A DNA stretch of 64,000 nucleotides from Pachyseris speciosa (lineage: Eukaryota; Cnidaria; Anthozoa; Scleractinia; Pachyseridae), in the NCBI GenBank assembly GCA_016490735.1, contig JAEMWC010000756.1, positions 212,001 to 276,000 on the forward strand. The letters are read 5' to 3'. How positions within the stretch are numbered: the stretch's first letter is position 1; every line of letters begins with the position of its first letter. Made by a program: the position numbers and the translations under genes. This document shows positions 35,232 through 47,132 of the stretch, in pieces. Under the pieces are notes generated by a model. That model was given only the letters and a program-made list of their open reading frames with translations, had not been told where the DNA came from and ran no database searches.

Positions 35232-35821
35232 CGAGAATTAAACCTAGACTTGAAAATCAGTTTTATTTTTCCCGATTCAATAAGCGTACATGACGAACAG
35301 CAAAAAATTCAAGAGTGATCTACATGACCGAGCGTAATAAAAAACATATCCGCTTTCCAGGACAGCAACAAGTAGACAAAGAGCCTACACAAGTTTAAAT
35401 ATCACTTCCTATTTAGAATAACTGAAAAATACGGGAGAATTTGTAAATACAAAGAGTGAAATGTTTTCGCTTGTCCCTAAGACAAATTCGCACTCTGTTG
35501 ACTTACACTGTTTATTGAAATGTTGAATGTTCCTCCTTGAATGTTCGCCCCCTTGTTTTTGTTCGATTGCGTCCCAATAAAATCATTTAACGGTAAATCC
35601 CGTGGAACAAAACGGGGAGCCGAAGCCATGTTCCTGAACAGACACAAACTTCCAGCGGACGCTGAGTTGAAGCCCGCGCTTCTCGGAAGCCATTTGAGTG
35701 CTCTGCTCTGATTGGCTAAGCGATTCTACTCTGGACGGTGATTGGTTATATTTTCACATGTGAAGAATGCTGTACGCGAAGCTGATTGGACGTATCGCTT
35801 TTTTCACATGTAAAAATATTT

Positions 35822-36123
35822 AACAATTAGATTATGAGCTCGAGATTCCTATCGCGTGATAGCTGATGATGACGCAGCCCGAATCAGCTATCACGCATAG
35901 AAATCGAGAGAGAATAATCTAATTGTTTTAGTGTAAATCTACTAGTCGTTCAAAACTAAACAGTTAAATTATCTAAATCCTCCTCGCAGACGCTTCGAAA
36001 ACGCGGAGCAGCGATCGCCATTTTGCTGACAACCGCTACTCACTATCACAGAATAGATAGTGAGTAGCGTAGCAAATCAGAGAACGGGATTCGTGATAGA
36101 ACGCTAGTAGATTTATACTAAAG
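35822..36123. mobile_element. Two adjoining palindromic MITEs
   Basis: The first (35822-35928) has AACAATTAGATTAT and AATAATCTAATTGTT ends and an internal TATCGCGTGATAGCTGAT palindrome. The second (about 35928-36123) begins TTTTAGTGTAAATCTACTAG and ends CTAGTAGATTTATACTAAAG. They abut or are nested. No coding content. Confidence 0.75.
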
Positions 36124-36827
36124 CACATATAGAATTCTATTTGCACGGTTTATTGCCTAAAATTCTCGCTATATATATATATAATAAATAATTCGCCCGC
36201 ACTTTCACGATACGTCCACGAAATGGCCTGGGCACACTTGATGCATGATCTATTACGCCTCATGCAAAGCGTTTCTTAATAAAATGTATTATATTTTGTC
36301 TCACGATGTAGTCACTCGAGATATAAGATCACGCGGAAAGGACTGAACACAACTTCCGGTGCTCAATTTGCTGCTCTGTCATTGGTCAAGTCGGTTTTTA
36401 GATCTGCGCGCGTCGTTGTCACAGTCATCACGTTGTCTTTGTTAAATCAGCCTACAGGGAAGATATTTGTTTACAAACATTGTTTTTGTTATTTAAATGT
36501 TCAAAACGTTAAACAAAAGAATTCTTTGTTTCATCAGCCAATAGCTCTCTGGTTGGCATATTAATAGCAATAGGTGACGTCACTGATATCTTTGCTATTG
36601 AATAAAGGCCGACGTGTGTATACGGGGACAGGTGGGAACAGGGTGAAAATACTTCCATGTTTGCTATACAACAATTCTAAAATCAAAAGACATTCAAGAC
36701 TTTTTGAACAGACCTTCGTTAGTTTTATAAATAGTTCTTGAGACAGTGATATGCTAACATTCAAGTTCTTTCTGTAAACGTGCACTTCACTTCCCAACTA
36801 TAATCTTTTTATGCCACTAAAGCATTC

Positions 36828-37280
36828 TTAATAGAGAGATTAAGTTCGAGGTTTTTCGGCTTTTCCCGCGAACCGCGAACGTCAAGAAGTCTCGTGACCA
36901 GTGCCTTGCCGTCAGGTTTGCGGTTTGAGGTTCACGTTTGTACGGCTAGACCACACTCTAGAGGTAAGTGATTTACCGCAAGGTTTTTTGCACCCTAAAA
37001 CATCACAATCCCACGTTTGAGAGGAAATGCTACCTTTTAGAACTCTTTCGCTTATTGATTATCGATATTCTTTTTCATAGAAACGTAATTTTGAAGACGA
37101 TTTCTCAGCTCAGATACAAGTGAACGAATGAATGAAAACAAACATGGCGGCCGGCTAGAACCAACCACGAAACTTAAGCCCCGAATATGGGCAGACGGTT
37201 AACGTAAAACCGCTAACCGCAAACCGCGGTTTGCCGTTTGCGGTAAGATGACCAAACCTGTATCTTAATCTCTCTATTAA
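36828..37280. mobile_element. 453-bp element with TTAA-flanked inverted repeats
   Basis: Left end TTAATAGAGAGATTAAG, right end CTTAATCTCTCTATTAA, perfect inverted repeats. They can be read as a TTAA target duplication plus a 13-base terminal repeat, as for TTAA-specific transposons (piggyBac-type). The inside has CGCGAACCGCGAACG-like and CCGCAAACCGCGG palindromes. It carries no transposase. Confidence 0.7.
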
Positions 37281-37894
37281 CTAATAACAAAGGACCCCTA
37301 CCAAGGGTCCAAGAAAGACCTCTTGACTTCTTCGCACTTTAAGAGGCTTCAAAAAGCTTTCAAGCCATCACAACTGAAGCGGTAGCAAGTAGAGATGGTT
37401 TAAAAAAAATTCGCAGTGACAATTTATCCACCGCAAAAAGTTTTAAAAGTTAGTACTAGCACCACCATATCATTCACAGACAAGTCACAAGAAACATCAA
37501 GACATTAAATTATAAGACATCGACAAAACCAACCACCAATCTTCACCAAAGGTGTTAGGTTTGAAGAAAACGCTTATTACACGAGAGCGCGGTAGAAGAC
37601 CGATGACATGGCCGTCAACATGTGCTATTCATTTTGTTAATACGTCCAACTCAACGCAATCAAAACTTCAGAGGCTTTACTTCGAAGCGTTTCCCTCAAA
37701 GAGCGAGACGGTATGTCCTCCAATACTTCTAGCGTGTTCGTTTATTATTTTGCTGAAATTCGGAAGCATGATCACTTAAAAAAGATGTTGGGCAAGACGT
37801 TCTCCGGTGGTACTGTTTGTTTTTATAGTTCAGTTTTCGTCAATCGAAATGAATCCGTCAAGGTCATAGCTTGCTACCTTAGTATGAGAATAGC

Positions 37895-38714
37895 TTAAGT
37901 ATTCGGCCTATCAATCACCGCTACTCCCGCATAGCTTCGTCCAATTGTCATGTAAGTCTGTAGTAAGTTCCACTGGTCTGTCCTGGGATTGTAAACTTCC
38001 ACAGAAAACAAGTTACTAGATCCATCGTCCCCACCAACAACAAATAACAAGCCATTGACCGAAGCCACGCCGGCATTTCTACGACACATGCTCATGTCGG
38101 CCACTGGACGCCACTGGTTTACATCCGGGTTAAAACATTCCACGCTCTTTCGCACGTGCGGTCCGTCGTGCCCTCCAATAGCGTACAAGAGTCCCTCTGC
38201 CACGCCTACTCCCGCACCACTTCGACGCGTGCTCATTTCCGCCATCAAGCACCATTCGTTAGTATTTGGATTGTAACACTCGACAGAGCTTAGACAATGT
38301 CTCGAAGCACCGTCGTATCCACCGACGGCAAAAAGCAGGTTGTTCAAAACGCCGACACCCACGCTGCTTCTCCGGGTGCTCATCGGAGAGATCGGCCGCC
38401 ATTCGTTGAGCTTGGGGTCGTAAACCTCACATGTATTAAGTCCTGTCGTGCCATCAAAGCCTCCTATGGCGAACAACAAGCCGTTCATCACAGCCGCGCC
38501 GAGCGTGCTACGCCGCGCTTCCATAGACGCCACGGGGCGCCACTGATCTTTGATTGGGTCATAGCAATCGACGGTTCGAACACGCAAAGAACCATTGAAG
38601 CCACCGACGGCGTATACAAGACCGTCTAAAACGGCAACGCCAGCGCGACAACGGCGGGAGTTCATCTCAGCGACGGCGTACCAGTTCTCGCCTTTGAAAT
38701 CGTAACATTCAACG
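37895..38714 (-). CDS. KLHL3: KLHL2/3-like gene, kelch-repeat exon
   Basis: Acceptor TTTCCTAG, 820 bases to a TAA stop. One exon holds the rest of kelch 1 and five full repeats, each with the paired glycines (VGG/IGG) and a W about 13-20 residues later. Residues SYAGVAVIDRPNT form the C-terminus. Long open frames on the plus strand over this exon are shadows. Confidence 0.95.
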
Positions 38715-41700
38715 CTAGGAAAGAATAGAGGGCACGATGAGTAGACCAGTAAAACAAGAGCAACTAGCTGTAGTAAAAAAAATATAATTTTTCTCTCTCA
38801 ACGCCAATTCCTAGTCGCAAAACTGATAGCAAATAGTTCATCTACTGAGGTAAATATGACTTATGGCTGCTCAGAGGTAAATATGAGTTATCCCGAGAAA
38901 ATTTTCCAACGCTCATTAAAAAAACTCGCAAGTGTTAAAATTTTGTTCGAGGTAAACTGACACGAAACAAAACAACTCTAACTATCCAAACATGGATACT
39001 TCTGAGGTCACCACCAAGTATCAACTCAAACAGCAGTTCTCTTGTAAATTACAACTGCAATGTCTGTATATGGACTGAAGGTGTCCGACCTATCCTACTT
39101 ATTTTTAGATAAAATTCGACTGAACATATTTCTTAAAAGGGGGGTTAGGATGGTGAGATGAGAGAATGGTGTGCTGTCTTGAGAATGAGCTTGAAGGTAA
39201 TATCGTAATTAACTCTTCTCGTCATTTACCTTCGTATCGCTTTGGGTGCCTGGCCTCCCACAACGTACATCACTTTCGGTAAACCAATCGGGGTCCTGGG
39301 GCGAGTTCTCGGAGACTGAACAGAGGACCGCTGTTCGTTTGTGAGCAGGTGATACTTCATGGCCTCGATCAGGTAATCTTTACACATGTTGTTGTTCTTC
39401 ACCAGCGTTTCTGTTTCGACGCGGCTCACGAGGTATTCACGTGACAGAAGAGGTAGTCGCACGTGCTCCATGAGCTGAGCTAGGCAGTCTTGTCTGTGTT
39501 CAGGATCATGATTTACCCACGTGACTACGGCCTCAAATACCTGTAATTTACATCAAGACTTCATTTAACTGTGTAACCGATAACCTGAAACTGAAGAGTT
39601 AAACTTAACATTAAGGGCTTTCAAGATTCAAGTTTCTGTAGCATCATTAAATCATACTGGTGATGTAGCTACAGCTGCAGTGTTTAAGGGTTCTGTTGCT
39701 GTGAGTCTTACTGGTACAATCATTTCCTCCTCACGGGCAACCTTCACAACAATCCAAGGTCAAAGTCAGTCCAGGGTGAGATAATTTAGCGCCCACGGAA
39801 GTAGAGTGGCAGGCCAAGTTGAATTAACTGCATAGTTTTTTGTTTACTACATGACTTTCAGCAGGATTTGTTTGCTTATTCAGAGAAAAAGAGTTTTAGG
39901 GTTGTTCTGTTTATTCTTAACCAGAACCAAAAGAATGATTAATAAATATGCTGTGATTGTGTACATGCATTTTACCAGTCTGAACAACTTCAAGTTGACC
40001 ATACACTGTAGGTACAATGTAGATGTATGCATTCAATTATATAGTATACATAATTTTTAGGGGAAGCCAAGATGTCACACATACAAGTATGGAACTTAGT
40101 TAGTAAACTTACCCTAAAGAAGGAAAGGGCTTGAATGTACTATATTATTTCTATAGGGTGGTCTGTCTCGTATGAGCAATATGACTCTTCTAGATCATCC
40201 TCAAGGCTAATAATATTGTTTTTCCTACATTTTCCTTTCTGTTTTTGTTTCATTATTTGTAAATACTGCCATTAAATTGTAATAAATTTACAAAACTGTT
40301 TTATAACATAACTAAAGAAAAGCGTGCACTCTGATTGGTCAATGAACCATTTACTATTTGCCCATGGGTAAACGCTGATGATGATACACCTGTAGCTGAC
40401 GTGTGCGCTGTTTATAAACTCAAATTTCGCTTTTTTGGGCGAGATTTTACAAAAGTTGTATCGTTTCAATCGTCATAGTGTCTACCGAAGTATTAAGCCG
40501 TTGCAATTTTTGTGAATGAAGTTTCGCGCGCTTGTTTTTCTTGGTCATGTAAGTTAGTGCAATAAAATGGGACTTTGCTTCTCTACAATGTTTATGTTAT
40601 GTTATAAAACAAAATTTAATGGTAAACGGATCGGCGTGCACTATTGAGTTATGGATGCACTTGGGAGGTATGCTAAGCACTCAAGAAGCTAGAGTCGCTC
40701 TTGGCTATGCCTCGAGCGACTCTTACGCTTCTCATGCTTAACAACCTCCCGGGTGCATCCATAACTCAATAGTGCACGCCAATCCGTTAACCATTTGTTA
40801 AATATTAATGTTAAATGATCTATTTGTACCTTCTCCTCAGACGGGACTGTCAGCTGATCACTTGAAATCAGCTCCTCAACTTGCAAACTTGGTAAAGCTA
40901 GAAACTCATCAGCCTGAACAACTTCACTGAAATGCTTCTCAGCATATGAATGGGCTGCACCCATTAAATCAGTGCATGAATGCACATCAGCAAAGGCTCT
41001 GATCCCTAAACAGTTTGTACAGTGAAGTTGTCCTTTCAGGAAATCACAGCAAGCGTCGCGTACATCTGTTAGCTGGAGGAGGTTTGCAGCAGGGAGTAGA
41101 ACCTAAAAGAAAACATCATAAACAATAAATAAAATGATTTGTTCTTCCCCAAAGCTAGAGATGCTTTTGTGACCCCTTTCACATCCAATAAACTCACAGT
41201 AAACACCTCATGTATTTGTTACCCACCCACAATCTGAATAGGTATTTACAGGACTTTAAAGCATGCAAACAGTTTTAAATTTTTGTCTCTACAGATCCAT
41301 AAAATAATCATACATGTCAGAGCTTCACACTCAGTTTTTTCCAGGTCATTCTTTAGCGACCTTCAGTACTTTGCCAAGTACAAAATTTACAGCAGGTCAC
41401 CAATTAAAAGTCCTGATTTTCTCCCTCAGTGAACTACCGTATTTACTCGTGTATAAGTCAAACTTGTGTATAAGTCGACCCCCCAGTTTTAGGGGGGAAA
41501 ATGGTTTTCCTTCATTTCTGACTAAAAAGTTAAATTCAGATCGATAGAATTGTTCCAAAAACTTAATCAATACTTCTGAGAATTTTTTGGCAGGAATAGA
41601 GGACAAAAAAGCAGAACAAGATGCAATGTGTTTATTAGCACTTCTACACTGTAACTTGTGCACACGGACACTTTGGATTACTCGGGGAAGCTTTCATAAA

Positions 41701-44700
41701 TTTGGAAGTGAACCATGTTGAAAATGAAATCTTTTCGCGTTAAACTAACCTTTCTCTTAGTGTTGACATGGGAAGCAGCCTTAGTAGACCATAGGAACAA
41801 CAAAGAGCCTCAAAAATCGCTGGGCAAAAATGCCTTGATAAACAACACGCCATTTTGAAAAACTTGGTAACCGGGCTACGAATTTGTGGGGTACTGGTGA
41901 CTAAATAACTCCACATGTTGCTAACTCGCCAGGTCCCCAAGCTACTGCGATCGTTCGATAAAAAAACCTTGGTGCTATAAACAACAGCTCCTACTGTAAA
42001 AGAAAATGTCCGCTGTACAGATAAGAACATATGCTAGAAAACAAGTCCCGTAGGGTTTGTATTTAAACCACTTACACTTTTTTATTTCAAACTTTAAAAT
42101 TGTAGACAAGAGATGCCCAGCAAGCCAACCAAACAAACGATTGAAACTTGCTTGGAAACTTGCGCATTTTCATGCTATGCTGATTTTAGACAATTGTTAT
42201 GTTAATTGACTGATAGTTCTCGGGCTCTCAGGTTGGCTCTTTCACTATGACTTGTGTAAAAGTCGAGGGCAATTTTTTGGGCTGAGTTTTAGGTCATAAA
42301 AGGTCGACTTATACATGAGTAAATACAGTACTGTGTAATAATACATAAAGGTACAAATATCTACATTTCCTTTATCAACTCCTAAAGCAGATATCCTCAT
42401 CACATCAAATTATTTACAAAATAAATAAATGAAATCTATATACAATATCAAATAAATTAATTAAAATGAAAATTTACAAAGAAAAATTATAATAATTAAT
42501 ACATTAAAACTTTTAACAATAAAAACCACTCTCCATGTTTAATAAGAAAGTCACACAGCAGTACAGCAGCCTTAAAAATGTCATGATTCTTGATATTCAC
42601 TGTGTTCCTGGGAAGCTTGAAACTTGGTTCATAATTAAATCTCTTAAGGTGACCAATACCATATCAACTCAGTTAATCATCAATTTCCAAATACAACATT
42701 TTATTCTTGAAGTCCACAGAAAATATAGAATTTTACATGATTGTACAAAATATCCAGAACAGAAACTTGACAACAAATATTATTTGCCATCAGATTCCTG
42801 TTGTCTATATTTTTTTTTTTTTTTTTTTAAGAATATACAATGTATTCAAAACCTTTTTCCACAGACTGTAATTTATGGTGGAAACTGTAGGATTATTGTA
42901 GTTTCCATTGCATGCTGGGAACCTAGTAATCATGTGTGATGGAGTTCCACCATCTTGAATAAACCTTATTGTGTTGTTCACAGCCTGTCTTCTTCCTCGC
43001 CTGATACTACAGAAACAACATCAAGTATTTGAAGGGATCACAGTAAGTGTAACTATTAGGTTTGGAAGGAGTTAGTATCATTTCAAGTAACTATTATACA
43101 TAATTATACATATAATGTACACCGACGGTACATGAATTTCAGTTTGTGTTTGTTGTTTGTTAACAGACCTAAATCTGACAAACCCTTACCTGAACATTAT
43201 CCTCTGTAACTTCAATCTCCGCAGTGTAGACGTACTGGACCAGTAGCTCAAGAGCATGGCTATCAATCTCACGCATGGTTACCACTGTCTGTCTACTCTC
43301 AGACAACTCTCCAGTAAACATTGCAAGAAAGTAGGGACTGGATGATGCTAAAACAACTCTGTGTGCAGGAATTTCATTGCCAGCAGCCTTCAACAGAACA
43401 TCACAAAGTTGATTTTGTTCACGTAAAGTGTTCATGACTTGAAAAGACTTGTTATGGCATTCTGGGCTTCTGTAGGGTGGGACTACAACCTTCTCTTCCT
43501 CTTGCTGTTGTTGTTGTGGGATTACTTCCATTCTCTGCTTGCTTTCTAGTAAAACAAAATTAGTAATAAAGAAATGAGACAGCAAAAATCAGGGGCAGAT
43601 CTGAGGAAAGGGAGCAGGCAAACTTCATTGCCAAAGTAAATACATGTAATTAGGATTATCAGCCAGTGTGGTCAGCGAAAAAAAAAACAAATAAATAAAC
43701 AAAAAACTTACAGCAAAATGGGGTTATCTAAATAACTAATTTGTGGGTGATTTTAGACCAATATTTATTGGTTTGAAATTGAGTAGGATCAGCTGAGGGA
43801 GTAAAGACATCTGGAGGTAAAGAGTTCCACTGTACTTTATATAATAAGGTGAATAGTTTGCGCGTTGTGATCGGTTCGTAGCTATGATCTATTAGAGGAC
43901 AGATGAACGGATTATGTCATCACGTCCCACTTTCTTCCAGAAATGTGAAAATAACAAGTTTTTCGCTTGCATTTTGTTTCTTTATTATATAAAACAAATA
44001 GATTCCATGTTGCCGTGCGTCTGTTCAGTAATAGATCACAGAAGACGTCAAAATGCAGTAAAAACATCAGTGACACACTGTGGCTCGTGTGCCACTTCTT
44101 TGTTTTTACCACAGTTTGACACCATCTGTGATCTATTACTGAACAGACGCACAGCAACATGGAATCTATTTGTTAAATAATAGTTCTAGGATAAAAGGAC
44201 AGTCTGTGGGAGGTAGTAGAAGTTGTTTCCTTTGGCTACCATTTACAATATTTTATTTCTGATTACCACATTCATTTGAAAGAGTGCCATAGCACTGATT
44301 AAACTTTTCAACTCACTGATGCGGCACTTATTTGATGGCAGTGCTAATTGACAGGTGTATTACTTATTTTAAAACAGGCTAATGAGAGTTGATTATACAT
44401 ATTTTTGAACAGAGAAAAATTGTTAATTTAAATGCTAATAAATTTTCACTTGATTTAAAATTTCCTCCTTTTTTTTCATGCATTTAAAACAGTGTTAAAA
44501 CAACACTTCAAGAAAGCACTGTATTGTTGTTGAGAAGTGCGGCACATATTTGAGGGCAGCACTTAATATTTTTGCTCCTAAGAGCAGGGCTAACTCACTA
44601 ACTCAGGGGTGGTGCTTATTTGAGGAAGGCAATCTTTCAAGTAACATCTCTTCAGTGTTAGCGATAGCAGGGTCTACCAGCTGCTGTATAGTGGAAAGAT

Positions 44701-46894
44701 TGCGCTTCCTGCAATTTGTATTATTCATCCGACCAATACTTTGAAATTAGACTGCAATTGGACTGCATCTTGGCGCTATGGGGGCCATGTTTAAACCCGA
44801 GGGGGAATGGGAAGGGTTTCACCCGGTAACTTAGCCATTAGCCTCCCACGCAGTCATTTTTAGGGGAATCGTATTTCACCTCCTCCCCACAAACGCCTGC
44901 TTACCCGAAGCCAACATTCCTTTCCCATTGTTTGACTTGCGGGCATCCTAGCCAATCACGATCGAGCAACTGTCCAGCGATGACAAGTAAAATTAATCCT
45001 TATGCATGCTTCTTTCTCTCGTGAATTTGTAAACACATCAAAGCGCTCGAGCCAATTTGTTTTTGAGTAATATGATGCGTTACAAGAGACTTTCAAAATC
45101 TGAAAAAGCAATAAGAATTTAGACATGACCAAGTTAGAAATCTGAAGCATTTCATGAGTCGATCAAACAAAGAGTAGACCGACATGAAATTACCCACTGG
45201 ATTATCACACATGGTACAAGAAAGCTCGATCTCTCATGGTCTCGCATTAAATCAGATGAAATTCGCCCGCACAGCGACCCCAAATCGTCCTGGAGAATCG
45301 GTCAGAAGTTATCAAACACTGATGACATAGACTGCGCCAATTCGTACTTTTTTCTTCAGTTCACGAGAAGCGGACGGTAAAATTATGCAGTAAAGTTTAG
45401 TTTTAAAAGCTCACTCGATCCACTGCACGCTATGGTCTACCGATGGCAAAGTTTCCTTCCTCCAAATCACTCAGACTAACCGAAGATATGCCAATACTTC
45501 TTAAATAACTGACTTGGCCCTTCATCAAATTTACGAGAGGTGACAACAGTTACAACATGACCAGCTGCGAGGATATCGAAGATTGAAGGCGAAGCTTGCT
45601 TGATAAATAAGCGACTTTCCGTAACTAATTGGCATATTGACGAAAATATTATCGCTATTTTCTCTCACAAATTCATAAATTCAAGCCAGTTGATAAACAT
45701 TTCAACAGAAAATTTTGAACGTAGAGCAAACGGTGATCAGAGCTTGCTCAAGCTCTGTCTTTGCAACTATCCCGCGAAAAGCGTACCGAGGTCAAGGTCA
45801 ACCTTCCAGAATTTAGTAGGTAAAATGTGATTGGCTAAGCGGCGGGAAAGGAATGTTGGCTTCGGGTAAGCAGGCGTTAGTGGGGAGGAGGTGAAATACG
45901 AGTCCCCTAAAAACGACTGCGTGGGAGGCTACTTAGCCATTAGTCACTTGAAAAACTATCAGCAATGTAGGATTGCTAAATGCCAGGGGCACCCAACGAC
46001 AAGTTTCGGTAGAGATCTGTTCGGTGGAGGGTAATTCGCCTTGCGCTTTCGGCATTGATTTAAGAGTGCACTTGGATTTTTGTAACTAAAATGCGGCCTA
46101 AAAGATTCGAAATTGGGAAATCATAGCCCGAGTTTTTCGGAAAGTCGTAATTGCTGTTTTTGGCAGTCATAAACGTCAGCTAGCATTTTCGGAAAGAAAA
46201 TCGTTCCCTAGAGAGTTTGTGGAAATTTCATTTCAGCTTGCATTTTCTCGAAGGAAGATTTTGTTCCCTAACATTTTCGGGGGAATTACAATTTCAGCTA
46301 GGGAATCCGGACAGATGAACGTCTTCTAGCTTACGAAAACATCGCTTTAAACAGACTTCAAACACCATAAGGCACTTAAAAATGCCTTTCTACAGCTTTT
46401 GCTTAATTTGGCTCGTTGGGTGCCCCTGAAATGCTGCCATCAAAGATAAAAAAATCTGTTGGTAAAAAATGATTGTAAACTAAATCGGTCCTGGGAGTTA
46501 AGCTGACTTGTAACGAGTCCTCCAAAAGACATTTTCACAACAACTGCCGTTCAAAGTGACACTTTCTAAGCAACTGGCATTGATACCGCAGTTACAAATG
46601 TATATGAACTGACCCACGCAATTTGGCTTCGATTCTTAAAGAGCCTTCAGTCAGTTTTAAAAAAGAATAATTGTAGCAAAAATTAAATCCTAACAAGAAC
46701 AACACGGTAAATGATCATTGTTTGACGTGAATTATTACTTAAGCTTGTGTTGCTACAAAGGTAAGCTTAAATGAAAAAACAGACCTAATTAAAGCTGTTT
46801 TGGTTTACGACGTCGTTTACGTACGGTCGGTACGGACATTCGACGTTTTTAAAATCTAAAGCGGCAACTTACCAAAGATGGCTTCCTCCAACAT
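37895..46894 (-). CDS. KLHL3: Kelch-like protein, KLHL2/KLHL3 type (five coding exons)
   Basis: Substrate adaptor of a CUL3 ubiquitin ligase. The order is BTB (about residues 45-150), BACK (about 155-260) and six kelch repeats (about 315-593). The linker PRTRPRTPIGLPKVMYVVGG and the kelch repeats with GGFNGSLRVRTV, GGYDGAS and RRNAGV match vertebrate KLHL2/KLHL3, whose partners are WNK kinases and actin-related proteins. Exons: 46873-46894, 43190-43545, 40830-41102, 39230-39540, 37895-38714. Together they are 1782 bases, 593 residues plus stop, and every phase fits. Two starts are possible. ATG 46894 in the far exon is in frame (MLEEAIFESKQR) but has a weak context. ATG 43531 has A at -3 and G at +4, and gives 581 residues. 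Whether it is KLHL2 or KLHL3 cannot be decided; an invertebrate pro-orthologue is likely. Introns carry several MITEs. Confidence 0.93.
39230..39540 (-). CDS. KLHL3: KLHL2/3-like gene, BACK and linker exon
   Basis: Acceptor AATTACAG, donor GAAG|GTAAAT. VFEAVVTWVNHDPEHRQ opens the second half of BACK. LIEAMKYHLL and PRTRPRTPIGLPK close it, and the first kelch strand MYVVGGQAPKAIR begins. Confidence 0.93.
40612..40800. mobile_element. Palindromic MITE in KLHL intron
   Basis: GGCGTGCACTATTGAGTTAT on the left is repeated inverted on the right (ATAACTCAATAGTGCACGCC). Arms are about 75 bases long with a short spacer near 40700. It ends about 30 bases inside the intron from the donor of the 40830-41102 exon. 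Confidence 0.85.
40830..41102 (-). CDS. KLHL3: KLHL2/3-like gene, BTB end and BACK start
   Basis: Acceptor TTCTTTTAG, donor GAAG|GTACAA, 91 codons in phase 0. VLLPAANLLQLTDVRDACCD and FLKGQLHCTNCLGIRAFADV are family hallmarks (the 3-box region that helps bind CUL3), followed by the BACK helices. Confidence 0.93.
41435..42330. mobile_element. 896-bp DNA element with TACCGTATTTACTCG ends, KLHL intron
   Basis: The left end TACCGTATTTACTCGTGTAT and the right end (complement) TACTGTATTTACTCATGTAT are inverted. Both are followed inward by TAAGTC and a GTCGACC-type motif. The outermost TA may be the target duplication. No transposase is visible. A second ATAAGTCGACCCCCC motif near the left end is part of the terminal repeat. 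Confidence 0.8.
43190..43545 (-). CDS. KLHL3: KLHL2/3-like gene, BTB exon
   Basis: Acceptor TTTACTAG, donor CAG|GTAAGG. After a Gln/Glu-rich stretch (QQQQQEEEK) the BTB fold begins with NQLCDVLL, then the AHRVVLASSSPYF motif and LVQYVYTAEIEVTEDNVQ. ATG 43531 in this exon has a good start context. Confidence 0.93.
43983..44183. mobile_element. Palindromic MITE in KLHL intron
   Basis: GATTCCATGTTGCCGTGCGT and CTGTTCAGTAATAGATCACA are mirrored by their complements near 44128-44175, with a loop at about 44085. The overlapping frames on both strands come from the palindrome. Confidence 0.88.
44839..45931. mobile_element. 1093-bp MULE-like element with 9-bp target duplication
   Basis: Terminal inverted repeats of about 85 bases begin TAGCCTCCCACGCAGTC and end GACTGCGTGGGAGGCTA. 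Next come TTTAGGGGA and CACCTCCTCCCCAC blocks on each side. CTTAGCCAT flanks both ends (44830-44838 and 45932-45940). Long terminal repeats with a 9-bp duplication suggest a Mutator-like element. The inside lacks a transposase. It lies in the first KLHL intron. Confidence 0.87.
45984..46428 (+). mobile_element. 445-bp inverted-repeat element, copy 2
   Basis: It starts CAGGGGCACCCAACGA and ends TCGTTGGGTGCCCCTG, perfect inverted ends. AAATGC flanks both sides, so the target duplication is 6 bp. It matches 62282-62727 over its length, and in reverse 1-335. Internal repeats of the type CTAGCATTTTCGGAAAG and CTAACATTTTCGGG. Non-coding. Confidence 0.9.
46873..46894 (-). CDS. KLHL3: KLHL2/3-like gene, possible first coding exon
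   Basis: ATG TTG GAG GAA GCC ATC TTT G is followed by a strong donor GTAAGTTG. Joining to the acceptor at 43545 gives MLEEAIFESKQRMEVIP in frame. If the downstream ATG is used, this is 5' UTR. The upstream part of the exon and the promoter lie above 46894 and are not defined. Confidence 0.5.
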
Positions 46895-47132
46895 CTAATC
46901 TTCCTGTTAGTCAGTTAACAAATATCTTAAGCGTATAGATATATTGCTCTCACACGGTATTTATGTCAGTAAAATACACCTTCGATCGAAGCAGGTCACT
47001 GCGGGTTTGTCTTGATTTGTGTATATTTGTTCAAAGTCCGTTGAAGGACGCAACCCATCAACAAACACGATCCAATCGACTTTCTAAAATAATCGCTCAA
47101 TCTCCAGTCCTTTGTGTTGTTACTAAAAGAAG

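Larger units (their letters stand above)
34130..37894. other. Repeat-rich spacer between copy C and the KLHL gene
   Basis: No gene is recognised. It holds an AAT run, a TA run, four palindromic elements (listed separately) and AT-rich unique DNA. The stretch 34135-34330 (GGGGCACTGTCACCGGGATT and a following palindrome-like GC block) may be one more MITE. Short frames at 36382-36564 and 37552-37779 have no support. Confidence 0.6.

Noticed and set aside
37895..38665. Long plus-strand frames over the kelch exon
   Set aside because: They are shadows of the minus-strand KLHL2/3-like coding sequence.
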